From CF-118 sp035934385 (GTDB lineage Bacteria > Chloroflexota > Dormibacteria > Dormibacterales > Dormibacteraceae), in NCBI GenBank assembly GCA_035934385.1, contig DASYXY010000066.1, positions 1 through 64,000 on the forward strand: a stretch of DNA of 64,000 nt. The letters are read 5' to 3'. Shown one piece after another: positions 25,441 through 34,013 of the stretch; within the stretch, counting starts at the first letter, position 1, and each line of letters starts with the position of its first letter. The translations under genes and the position numbers were made by a program. The notes under the pieces were generated by a model. The model did not search any database and was not told the origin of the DNA. It worked only from the letters and a program-made list of their open reading frames with translations.

Positions 25441-27324
25441 ATGGGCCTATTGCTCACGTTCCAACAGGCGTATCAGCCTGTCGGCGGCAACCTGTTGCTT
25501 TCGGCCCTTGTGGCCGGCCTGCCTCTATACGTCCTGTTCGTCATGCTGGCAGTGCTGCGCCTGCCGGCCTGGATCAGCGCCATCGCTTCGATGCTGACGG
25601 CGGCCGTGCTGAGCTGGCTGGTGTGGGGAATGCCACTCGGAATCACGGTCGGCGCCGCCACCGAGGGCATGGCCTTCGGTCTCTGGCCGATCAGCTGGAT
25701 CGTCCTCAACGCGATCTTCTTCCACAACCTGACGGTCGAAAGCGGTGACTTCGAGGCGATCAAGCAATCGCTGACCCGGCTCACCGAAGACCGACGTTTG
25801 CAGACGCTGCTGGTCGCATTCAGCTTTGGCGCCCTGCTGGAAGGTATAGCCGGCTTCGGCGCGCCGGTGGCGATCACCGCGTCGATCATGGCCAGCCTGG
25901 GCTTCGAACCGGTGACCGCGGCCGTGCTCGCTCTGCTCGCCAACACGGCGCCGGTCGCTTTTGGATCCATCGGCATCCCGGTCACGACGCTGGGGGGCCT
26001 GGTGGCGCCGATCCTGGGCCACACCGACCCGGCGAGCACCACGCGCGCGCTGTCGGCGATGGTCGGCCGACAGCTGCCCCTGTTCTCGATCCTGATCCCG
26101 GCCTACCTCATCGTCGTCATGGCGGGCTGGCGCCGGATGCGCGAGATCCTGCCCGCCGTGCTGCTGACCGGCGTGTCGTTCGCCGTGGTCCAGTTCTTGA
26201 TCTCCAATTTCATCGGCCCGGAGCTCACTGACATCATCGCCGCGCTCGTTTCCATGGGCTGCCTGGCGCTGCTGCTGCGGGTCTGGAAGCCGGCGCAGGT
26301 CTATCGCTTCGCGGACGAGTCGAAGACTCCGGCGCCGGCGGCCCAACCACGCCCGGTGATGGGCGCTGCTTCGGACCTGCCGGGCGAGGCCGCCGCCATT
26401 TCCGCCGCGAGTAAGCCGGCCAACACCTGGGCCGCTTACCTCATGTACATCGTGCTCGTGGTCGTGATCCTCGTCGGCCAGATGGGCAACCTGCCCGGTC
26501 TGACCAAGCTGGCGACACCGGCCAACGTCACCGCCGACCTGAAGTGCGGCACGCCCGCGTTCAAGCTGTGCCCCGCCCCCTGGTTTGGGCCCACGGCCAC
26601 CGCGGACCGCCAGGCGTTCAAGTTCCCGGATTGGAACGTCCTGTGGCCGGGAACCTACGAGCTCAACGCGAAGGGCGTGCCGGTGTCGCTCGTGCAGCGC
26701 GAGAAGCCGATTGTTTCCAAGCCCACCGCGTACTTGAATCCATTCGACTGGAACATCCTGGCCGCAGCCGGATCGCTCGTCTTTTACGCCTGCATCGTCG
26801 CGTGGCTGGTGATGGTCCTACGGAGAAGGCGCGTGAACTTCTTCAAGGTCTACGCGCGGACGGTGCGCCAGCTGGCGCTGCCCATCGTGACGATTGCGTT
26901 CATCCTGTCGATCGCGTATCTCATGAACTTCTCGGGCATGACATCGAGCCTGGCCATCGCTTTCTCCAAGACCGGATTCGTTTTCCCGTTCGTGGCGGCT
27001 TTCCTCGGCTGGCTCGGCGTCTTCCTCACCGGCAGCGACACGTCGTCGAACACTCTGTTCGGACCGCTGCAGGCGCAGACCGCGCAGCAACTTGGGAACG
27101 TCAGCCCCATCCTCACCGCCGGCACCAACTCGTCCGGCGGCGTGATGGGCAAGATGATCAGCCCTCAGAACCTGTCGGTGGGCGCGGCCGGGGTCAACAA
27201 AGTGGGCGCCGAAGGTGCGATCTTCGCACGCGTCATCAAATACAGCCTGATCCTGACGAGCCTCGTCGGGATCGTGGCGATGATCGAGGCATACGTTCTG
27301 CCTGGAATTGTCCCGTCGCCCTAG
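25441..27324 (+). CDS. lctP: L-lactate permease family transporter
   Basis: 627-residue inner-membrane lactate (or glycolate) importer with about 13 TM helices. Family blocks are visible: LLEGIAGFGAPVAITASIMASLGF, LANTAPVAFGSIGIPVTTLGG and, near the end, FLTGSDTSSNTLFGPLQAQTA followed by GTNSSGGVMGKMISPQN. Length fits LctP/LldP. No lactate dehydrogenase gene is next to it. The 3' end overlaps the convergent hydrolase gene by 4 bp. Confidence 0.94.
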   Translation: MGLLLTFQQAYQPVGGNLLLSALVAGLPLYVLFVMLAVLRLPAWISAIASMLTAAVLSWLVWGMPLGITVGAATEGMAFGLWPISWIVLNAIFFHNLTVESGDFEAIKQSLTRLTEDRRLQTLLVAFSFGALLEGIAGFGAPVAITASIMASLGFEPVTAAVLALLANTAPVAFGSIGIPVTTLGGLVAPILGHTDPASTTRALSAMVGRQLPLFSILIPAYLIVVMAGWRRMREILPAVLLTGVSFAVVQFLISNFIGPELTDIIAALVSMGCLALLLRVWKPAQVYRFADESKTPAPAAQPRPVMGAASDLPGEAAAISAASKPANTWAAYLMYIVLVVVILVGQMGNLPGLTKLATPANVTADLKCGTPAFKLCPAPWFGPTATADRQAFKFPDWNVLWPGTYELNAKGVPVSLVQREKPIVSKPTAYLNPFDWNILAAAGSLVFYACIVAWLVMVLRRRRVNFFKVYARTVRQLALPIVTIAFILSIAYLMNFSGMTSSLAIAFSKTGFVFPFVAAFLGWLGVFLTGSDTSSNTLFGPLQAQTAQQLGNVSPILTAGTNSSGGVMGKMISPQNLSVGAAGVNKVGAEGAIFARVIKYSLILTSLVGIVAMIEAYVLPGIVPSP

Positions 27325-28109
27325 GGGCGAGCACCAGCTGCAAGGAAATGCAACGCGTGCGGTAGGGCGAGGTCGCTGCGCAGGAACGCGTTGATATGCC
27401 CGAAGCCGGACAGGACGACACATGACGCGTTTGGCATCAGCGCGGCCGCCTCGGCGGTCACGCCCTCGGGGTCCTCGAGCTCACCGACCAGGAACAAGGC
27501 CGGCGTTTTGATCCGGGGCATCGCGTCCCACTCGTTCCAGTTCCACTCGGGACGCGCCTGGCGCCACGCGATGAACTGCCCGATGTCGGTGGCGCGGATG
27601 CGCTCGGTCATCCACTCCGGTACTTCGCGCACCTCTTCTTTCTTGAAGCCCGCGATCATCAGCTCCCAACGGGTCTCGCGCAGCTGTTTGACGCGCGCTT
27701 CCGTGGCCGCCGCCAGCTGCTCCCGCGTCGCCTTCGCCAGCCCTCCGCTGAAGATGAGCCGGCTCAAACGCCCGGGGTGCCTGTCTGCAGTGGCAAGGCC
27801 GGCGAAGACCGCGTTCGAGTAACCCCAAAAATCAGCGGTGTCCAGCCCCAGGTGATCGATAAGGGCGACGAGATCGGCAACGTAAAGGTCGAGCTGGTGG
27901 GCCGCCGAGCCCTGAGGTCGATCGCTGCGGCCGTGGCCGCGGTGGTCGAAAAGGATGCAGCGGCGGTCACGCGCCAGCGTTTCGACGTACCCGGCGGCCC
28001 GCCACAGCTCGAGGTCGCATCCCGCGCCGAGGTGAAGGACAATCGGCGGACCCTGGCCCTCGATTTCGTAATAGAGCTGGATGCCATCCGCTGACGTGAA
28101 GTAAGGCAT
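27321..28109 (-). CDS. Alpha/beta hydrolase
   Basis: 262 residues. Triad candidates: nucleophile S98 in FWGYSNA (GxSxA rather than GxSxG), acid D213 (ELED) and H238 (GFGHINAF). The oxyanion-side motif is the unusual HLGAGCD. Similar to esterase/lactonase-type hydrolases; substrate unknown. CATAAC lies 9 nt before the ATG, arranged back to back with the promoter of the 28145 gene. Confidence 0.88.
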   Translation of the reverse strand: MPYFTSADGIQLYYEIEGQGPPIVLHLGAGCDLELWRAAGYVETLARDRRCILFDHRGHGRSDRPQGSAAHQLDLYVADLVALIDHLGLDTADFWGYSNAVFAGLATADRHPGRLSRLIFSGGLAKATREQLAAATEARVKQLRETRWELMIAGFKKEEVREVPEWMTERIRATDIGQFIAWRQARPEWNWNEWDAMPRIKTPALFLVGELEDPEGVTAEAAALMPNASCVVLSGFGHINAFLRSDLALPHALHFLAAGARP

Positions 28110-28144
28110 CGGCGTGATGTTATGCCTGTAATCTGGCGCTCACC

Positions 28145-30838
28145 GTGAGCGCCGCCCCGCCCGCGCCCGAGACCACGCTCGTCCTGAAGGACGGCTCGAC
28201 GGTCGCCGTGCGTCCGGTGGAGGCTCATGACGAGGCCGCGCTGACCTCCTTCTATGGAGGCCTGTCGCCCTCGTCGCTCTCATTTCGCTTCTTCGCCGCG
28301 CCGCAAGACGTCGGCGAGGTGGCCAAGCGCCTTGTGATCTCCAACTACGAGTCGCAGTTCGGCCTCGTCGCCAGCTCGGGCAACCTCATCGTCGCGCACG
28401 CGGTGTACATCGTGACCGGCGGACGGCGGGCCGAGATGGGCATCGCCATCGCCGACGATTTTCAGGGTCGCGGCCTCGGCCTGCTGCTGTTCGCCCAGCT
28501 TGCGGACGCGGCCGCACACAGCGGCATCGAGGTGTTCGAGGCCGTGGTCAAGGCGGACAACCAGCGCATGCTCGACATGCTGCGCGAGAGCGGGTTTCCG
28601 CTGCGCCTCCGTTCGGAGCCCGGAGAGGTCCACGCCGAGATGCCGACCGCCCTCAGCGAAGAGGCGGGCATGCACTTCGAGCGCCGCCACGCGCAGGCCG
28701 CACAGGCGGCGGTCAAGCGATTCCTCGCGCCGCACTCGCTGGCGGTCGTCGGAGCGCCCCTCGAAGGCCCCACCACGGGCGGGGTGGTGCTGCGCAACAT
28801 CGTGAACGGCGGCTTCCGGGGCCGCCTTCACCTGGTGAACGGCACCGGGATCGCGGTCGAGGGCTATCCCGCGTACAAGTCCGTGAAGGACGTTCCCGGT
28901 GAGGTGGACGTCGCGGTGATAACCAGCCCGGCCGCCGCTGCGGTGGAAGCCGCCGAAGACTGCGCCGCCAAGGGCGTGCACGCGCTGGTGATGATCTCGC
29001 CCGGGTTCGCGGAGGCCGGCGCCGAAGGCATCGAGCACCAGCGGCGACTGATGGAGATCTGCAGGACATCCGGGATGCGGGTTGTCGGCCCCAACTGCTC
29101 GGGCGTGCTGAACACCTCGCGCCAGATGAGCCTCAACGCGAGCGTCATCCCAACGCTGCCGCCGCCTGGCAAGATCGGGTTTCTTTCGCAGAGCGGAAGC
29201 CTCGGCGCGGCGATCCTCGACCTTGCGCGCGCGCAGGGCACGGGCTTTTCGTCGTTCGTTTCGTCGGGCAACAACGCCGACATCTCCGCCACCGACCTGG
29301 TCCAGTACTGGGAAGCGGACCCCGACACGAACCTCGTGATGCTCTACCTCGAGACGTTCGGTGATCCGCGCGAGTTCTCGCACGTCGCGCGCCGCGCCGC
29401 GCGCACGATGCCCATCCTCGCGGTGAAGGGCGGCCGGTCCGCAGCCGGCGCTCGCGCTGCGACCACGTCGCACTCTGGCGTGGTCGTGCGTCCGTCCGCG
29501 ATCCGGCTCGCGACCTCGAGCGTCAGCGAGGACGCCCTGTTCCAGCAGGCGGGCATCATCCGCACCGCAACCCTCGCGGAGCTGTTTGGAACGGCGCAGG
29601 TGTTGAGCGACCAACCTCTGCCGGCCGGCAATCGCGTCGGCATCATCACGAACGCCGGCGGACCGGGCGTTCTGTGCGCGGACTCCTGCGAGTTTCGCGG
29701 GCTCAAGGTGCCGGAGCTGCAGGAGGAGGTGAAGGCCGCGCTGGCGGGACTTGTGCCATCGACGGCGCTCGTGCACAACCCCGCCACGCTGCTGGCGCAA
29801 GCATCTGCCGGCGAATACGCGCGCGCCATCAACGCGCTCGCAGGGTCTAACGACGTGGACGCGCTCATCGTCATTTACACGCCGCAGGTGGGCAGCAACG
29901 CGGAGGATGCTGCGCGCGGAGTGCTCGACGCCGCGGCATCACTGCCGAAAGCCATACCGATGGTCGCGGTGTTCATGTCCGTCCCCGATGCGCCGAACCT
30001 GCTGCGGTCCGGCACAGTCCGCATTCCCACCTACCAGTTTCCAGAGGACGCGGCCCGGGCGCTCGGCCACGCCCACCGGTACGCATCCTGGCGCCAGGCG
30101 CCATCGGAGCCTGCGCCGCCGCTGGAGGGTGTCGACTCGCATCGGGCGGCGGCTGTTCTAGCGGCGACGCTGGCCCAGGGTCCTGGCTGGTTGGCGCCGG
30201 CGGCGGTCACCGCCCTGCTCGCCTGCTACGGCCTCGCGCCCGCGGAGTCGGTGCTCGTGGCCTCGCCGCATGACGCGGGCGACGCAGCCAAGAAGCTCGG
30301 CGGTACGGTGGCCCTGAAGGGCCTCGTCGCGGGGCTGATCCGAAAGTCGGACGTGGGCGCCGTGCGCCTTGACCTCGAGGGCTCGCACGAAGTGGAGGCC
30401 GCGGCCAAGGACGTCGCCCAGCGCATGGCCGCGATCGGCCAGAAGGTGCAGGCGTTCATCGTCCAGCGCATGGCGCCGCCCGGGGTCGAGATGCTCGTCG
30501 GCGTCGTCCAGGATCGCCACTTCGGGCCGGTGGTCGCGGTGGGCGCGGCGGGGCGCCAAGCGGAGTTGATGAAGGACGCCCAGGTGCGCCTGACGCCGCT
30601 CGGCCGCACCGACGCGGCCACCATGATCCGGTCGCTGGCTACGTATCCGCTGCTCGACGGCTATCGAGGCGCGGCGCCGGTGAGCATTCCCGCCCTCGAG
30701 GACGTCCTGATGCGCGTGGCCGCGTTGGCGGACGCGCACTCGGAAATCGCCGACGTCGACTTCAACCCGGTCGTCGTCCACGAGCACGGCGCCGTGATCG
30801 TCGACGCCCGGATCCGGGTCGAGCCGCTTCCTGCCTAG
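28145..30838 (+). CDS. GNAT domain fused to NDP-forming acyl-CoA synthetase (Pat-like)
   Basis: 897 residues. GNAT domain first (about 10-170, acetyl-CoA motif DDFQGRGLGLLL), then a CoA-binding Rossmann domain (190-320), a succinyl-CoA-synthetase-like domain (340-480) and an ATP-grasp domain (about 680-895, ending DVDFNPVVVHE). In Salmonella Pat, a protein lysine acetyltransferase that inactivates acetyl-CoA synthetase, the order is reversed. H443 in the TSHSG segment, the position of the phosphorylated His in active ADP-forming enzymes, is present, so synthetase activity may persist. GTG start; TAATCT lies 10 nt upstream. Confidence 0.9.
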   Translation: MSAAPPAPETTLVLKDGSTVAVRPVEAHDEAALTSFYGGLSPSSLSFRFFAAPQDVGEVAKRLVISNYESQFGLVASSGNLIVAHAVYIVTGGRRAEMGIAIADDFQGRGLGLLLFAQLADAAAHSGIEVFEAVVKADNQRMLDMLRESGFPLRLRSEPGEVHAEMPTALSEEAGMHFERRHAQAAQAAVKRFLAPHSLAVVGAPLEGPTTGGVVLRNIVNGGFRGRLHLVNGTGIAVEGYPAYKSVKDVPGEVDVAVITSPAAAAVEAAEDCAAKGVHALVMISPGFAEAGAEGIEHQRRLMEICRTSGMRVVGPNCSGVLNTSRQMSLNASVIPTLPPPGKIGFLSQSGSLGAAILDLARAQGTGFSSFVSSGNNADISATDLVQYWEADPDTNLVMLYLETFGDPREFSHVARRAARTMPILAVKGGRSAAGARAATTSHSGVVVRPSAIRLATSSVSEDALFQQAGIIRTATLAELFGTAQVLSDQPLPAGNRVGIITNAGGPGVLCADSCEFRGLKVPELQEEVKAALAGLVPSTALVHNPATLLAQASAGEYARAINALAGSNDVDALIVIYTPQVGSNAEDAARGVLDAAASLPKAIPMVAVFMSVPDAPNLLRSGTVRIPTYQFPEDAARALGHAHRYASWRQAPSEPAPPLEGVDSHRAAAVLAATLAQGPGWLAPAAVTALLACYGLAPAESVLVASPHDAGDAAKKLGGTVALKGLVAGLIRKSDVGAVRLDLEGSHEVEAAAKDVAQRMAAIGQKVQAFIVQRMAPPGVEMLVGVVQDRHFGPVVAVGAAGRQAELMKDAQVRLTPLGRTDAATMIRSLATYPLLDGYRGAAPVSIPALEDVLMRVAALADAHSEIADVDFNPVVVHEHGAVIVDARIRVEPLPA

Positions 30839-32073
30839 CCAGACTTCCCCGCCGGCACCAGCTCGGCGAGATCGACCTTGCTGTCGCCCAACGCTTTCTG
30901 GTCGACCTTCTGCCTGCTTTCGATGAGCCTGGAGCCGGCCTCGCCGCCCTCCTTGTCGTTCATCGAAAGCACCGCGCAGACCACACCGTCGCGGAGGTAG
31001 AACACCGAGAAACGGAGGCCGTCGCGATCGCCGCGCCACACGGCCTGGTCCTCGCCCGATGCGTTGCCACGGTACTCGAGGCTGACGTCGTACTGGTCGG
31101 ACCAGAAGTACGGGACTTTGGCGTAAGGAATGTCGCTGCCCGCCGCTATCGAGTTGGCGATGCCGCGTCCCTGGCCCTTGGCGACCTCCCAGTGCTCGAC
31201 CCGGATCGCGCGGCCGAGGAGTGGGTGGTGGTGGAGGGCGATGTCGCCGGCGACGTAAACGCCCTCGGCCGCCTTCAACGCTTCATCGGCTCTGACGCCC
31301 GGACCTTCGATCGGGAGGTCCAGCGCCCTGGGCAGGTCGAGGTTGGGGTCGATGCCGACGGCGAGGAGCACCATGTCCACCGGTTCTCGTTTCCCGTCCG
31401 AGAGCGTGACCCCCGTGACCCGGTTGTGATCGACGTGCCATTCCTTGACGGTCGTTCCAGTGCGCACATCAACGCCGTGGTCGCGATGAATCGAGGCATA
31501 GAGGCGACCCACGTCGTCGCCAAGCGCGCGCGACAGCGGCACTGGAGCGGCCTCGACCATGAGGACGTCTTTGCCGAGCGTTCTCGCAGAGGCGCCGACC
31601 TCAGCGCCGATGAAGCCTGCCCCGACCAGCAGCAGCCGCCTGCTCGCCTGCAGCGCCTGCTTGATGGTTGAGCTGTCGCGCAGCGAGCGCAGGGTGAACA
31701 CGTTCTCCGCGTCTGGCACTCCGGGCAGCCTGCGGGGGGTACCGCCGAGGGACAGGATCAGCACGTCGTAGTCGACGTGGCCGCCGGACTCCACGTCGAG
31801 TCGTCGTTCGCCGAGCGAACCGCCGCTGACCCGAGTCTCGAGACGAAGCTCGATGCCCTGCCTCGCGTAGTCCTCCTCGGGATGGAGGTACACCTTCGGC
31901 AGCTCGATCTCGCCGCGCAGGAACTCTTTGGACAGATAAGGACGGTCGTACGGACGATCGTGGTCGGCGCTGAGGATCGTCACCTCACCGTCGAAGGCTT
32001 TCTTGCGCAGCATGAATGCGGCCGCGTCGCCACCGCTGCCACCGCCAACGATCACCACCCTCTGCTTAGCCAT
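30835..32073 (-). CDS. FAD/NAD(P)-dependent ferredoxin/rubredoxin reductase-like oxidoreductase
   Basis: 412 residues. FAD-binding VVIVGGGSGGDAAAFMLRKK at the N-terminus, NAD-binding LLLVGAGFIGAEVGASARTLG near 145-165, and the second FAD segment GVYVAGDIALHHHP. This is the AIF/rubredoxin reductase class that passes electrons from NAD(P)H to a small redox protein; no ferredoxin partner is adjacent. AGGAGG stands 7 nt before the ATG, one of the few strong Shine-Dalgarno sites here. It ends 4 bp into the convergent Pat-like gene. Confidence 0.9.
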   Translation of the reverse strand: MAKQRVVIVGGGSGGDAAAFMLRKKAFDGEVTILSADHDRPYDRPYLSKEFLRGEIELPKVYLHPEEDYARQGIELRLETRVSGGSLGERRLDVESGGHVDYDVLILSLGGTPRRLPGVPDAENVFTLRSLRDSSTIKQALQASRRLLLVGAGFIGAEVGASARTLGKDVLMVEAAPVPLSRALGDDVGRLYASIHRDHGVDVRTGTTVKEWHVDHNRVTGVTLSDGKREPVDMVLLAVGIDPNLDLPRALDLPIEGPGVRADEALKAAEGVYVAGDIALHHHPLLGRAIRVEHWEVAKGQGRGIANSIAAGSDIPYAKVPYFWSDQYDVSLEYRGNASGEDQAVWRGDRDGLRFSVFYLRDGVVCAVLSMNDKEGGEAGSRLIESRQKVDQKALGDSKVDLAELVPAGKSG

Positions 32074-32126
32074 TCATCGACCTCCTGAGATCGATACCGC
32101 GCCTGGTCACGACCCCGGGCAGAGAC

Positions 32127-33242
32127 TCAGTCTCGCAGCTCTATCCGATGCATCCAGTGATGCTGATCGGCGGCGGTGCCCCGCTGGATGGAAACCAGCG
32201 CTTCGCGCAGCTTCATCGAGATCGGACCGGCCGCCCCGCCGGCGATCTTCCAGCCACCGTGCGCCGAGCGCACCTCGCCGATCGGCGTGATGACCGCCGC
32301 TGTGCCGCACGCGAACGCCTCCGCGATCGATCCGTCAGCGCAGCCGTCACGCCACTCTTTCACGCTCACACGCCGTTCCTCCGCGCCGTAGCCGAGGTCG
32401 ACCGCGAGCTTCAGCAAGGAATCGCGCGTGACGCCTGGCAGCAGGGTGCCGGTCAGAGGTGACGTGACCAGGGTAGGGCGGCCGTTCCTGTTGAAAATGA
32501 AAGCCAGGTTCATCCCACCCATCTCTTCGACCCACCTGTGCTCCGCGGCATCAAGCCACACCACGTCGTCGCATCCCTCGCGCGCGGCTTGCGCCTGCGC
32601 GATCAGCCCGCCGGCGTAGTTGCCGCCCGTCTTCGCCTCGCCCGTTCCCCCGGGCGCCGCCCGGGTGTACTTCTCTTCGAGCCAGACCGTGACCGGCTTG
32701 ATCCCGGACTTGAAATACGAGCCCGAGGGTGACGCGATGAGCAGGAACGTGACCTCGCCGCCGAGATGGACGCCGAGCCCGACGTCGCTGGCGAACATGA
32801 ACGGCCGCAGGTACAGGCTGTGGTCCGGTGCCGAAGGCACCCACGCGTGGTCGTGGTGCAGCAGGAGGTCGATCGCCTCGACGAAGGTCTCCTCGGGGAG
32901 CTCAGGGAGCGCCATGCGCTGGGACGACCGGCGGAATCGCGCGGCGTTGGCGTCCGGCCTGAACACGGCCACCCCACTATCAGGCTGGCGGTACGCCTTC
33001 AGCCCTTCGAAGATGCCCTGGGCGTAGTGCAGGAACACCGTTCCGGGGTCGAGCGACAGCGGCCCGTAGGGACGCAGCTCGGCGTCGAACCAGCCGCGCT
33101 CGGCCTCCCATTTGATCGACACCATGTGGTCGGTGAAGACTCGCCCGAACCCGGGGCTGGCCAGGCGTCGCTCGCGCTCGGCGGCGGGAATCGGTGACCT
33201 GGTCGGCGTGACCTTGAAGCGTATGCCGGCGACTGTGCTCAC
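32127..33242 (-). CDS. ilvE: Branched-chain amino acid aminotransferase
   Basis: 371-residue fold-type IV PLP enzyme catalysing the last step of Leu, Ile and Val synthesis and the first of their breakdown. PLP lysine K204 in EAKTGGNYAGG, substrate/cofactor block YAQGIFEGLKAYR and GTAAVITPIGEV match the BCAT2-like, longer form of the family. GTG start with CATAAT 6 nt upstream and no Shine-Dalgarno. Confidence 0.95.
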   Translation of the reverse strand: MSTVAGIRFKVTPTRSPIPAAERERRLASPGFGRVFTDHMVSIKWEAERGWFDAELRPYGPLSLDPGTVFLHYAQGIFEGLKAYRQPDSGVAVFRPDANAARFRRSSQRMALPELPEETFVEAIDLLLHHDHAWVPSAPDHSLYLRPFMFASDVGLGVHLGGEVTFLLIASPSGSYFKSGIKPVTVWLEEKYTRAAPGGTGEAKTGGNYAGGLIAQAQAAREGCDDVVWLDAAEHRWVEEMGGMNLAFIFNRNGRPTLVTSPLTGTLLPGVTRDSLLKLAVDLGYGAEERRVSVKEWRDGCADGSIAEAFACGTAAVITPIGEVRSAHGGWKIAGGAAGPISMKLREALVSIQRGTAADQHHWMHRIELRD

Positions 33243-33248
33243 GACGTG

Positions 33249-33254
33249 ATTATG
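33249..33254 (-). promoter_or_regulatory. -10 element of ilvE (leaderless)
   Basis: CATAAT on the minus strand ends 6 nt before the ilvE GTG, so transcription should begin at or next to the start codon. No good -35 hexamer is visible 17 bp upstream. The same spacing recurs at several genes in this window. Confidence 0.6.
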
Positions 33255-34005
33255 CGGATAACTCGACCCCCGCCAGCTCCCTCAGCGCAGGCTCGATGCG
33301 CGCCGCGATCCCGGCGTCGACGAGCGCGATCTCCTCCACGAGGCAGCCGATCGCCGACCGCATCGCCCGCCGCAGCTCGGCCGGTTCGAGCGATCGCGCC
33401 AGCGCGCCCTCGAAACGCCGCAGCTCGCTTGGCGGGAGCCGATCGGCGCCGCGCCCTTCCCTGGCCGGCAACCCGTGCCGCAGGCATGCGGCGGCGATGA
33501 CCTGGTTGCGGATCATGCCCAACATGTACTCGGCCTGCCAGACCTTCCCACGCTCGATGCTCGAGCGTGCATGCAGCGCGTAGAGCCATCCCAAGTCGAG
33601 CAGGGACATGGCCGCCGGTGGCGTGATCGGCGGGCGCTGGACGGCTTCGCCGAACAGCACCCTGAACGACGGGGCCACCGCCCCGAAGCTCGACACCGGC
33701 GCGAAGGCAAGGTCGACCTGGAGAGTGCTGTCCATCAGGAACACGCGATACGTGGCCGGGCCTGCGACGACGTCGAAGTGATGCAGCGCTCCATGCTCGC
33801 GATACATCAGCTCGGTCATGGCGGCCATCGCACCGGCGATGTCTTCCCCGTCGCCAACGCCGAAGAACAGATCGATGTCCGACCAGTCGTCCTGGCCGCC
33901 GAGCGCGGCCGAGCCGGTCATCGCCGCGCCGGTGATGCGTTTATCCGCTCGGGCCGCGGCGATGATCTGCTCGCGCAGCCAATCGCGCTCCTCAGGCGAG
34001 AACAC
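33250..34005 (-). CDS. Nucleotidyltransferase-domain protein
   Basis: 251 residues. The Pol-beta-type signature is near the N-terminus: G31-S32 followed by D43-I-D45 (GSAALGGQDDWSDIDLFF), with a third acidic residue in LQVDLAF. The rest is helical. The form recalls minimal or aminoglycoside-type nucleotidyltransferases, but no resistance role can be claimed. It lies 8 bp downstream of the kinase gene, probably on the same mRNA. Confidence 0.82.
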   Translation of the reverse strand: MFSPEERDWLREQIIAAARADKRITGAAMTGSAALGGQDDWSDIDLFFGVGDGEDIAGAMAAMTELMYREHGALHHFDVVAGPATYRVFLMDSTLQVDLAFAPVSSFGAVAPSFRVLFGEAVQRPPITPPAAMSLLDLGWLYALHARSSIERGKVWQAEYMLGMIRNQVIAAACLRHGLPAREGRGADRLPPSELRRFEGALARSLEPAELRRAMRSAIGCLVEEIALVDAGIAARIEPALRELAGVELSA

Positions 34006-34013
34006 TCGCGCCT

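Noticed and set aside
28280..29800. 506-codon minus-strand frame inside the Pat-like gene
   Set aside because: Antisense shadow without protein-like composition.
33250..34005. Aminoglycoside resistance nucleotidyltransferase
   Set aside because: Only the generic GS...DxD fold signature is visible; nothing specific for aminoglycoside enzymes.
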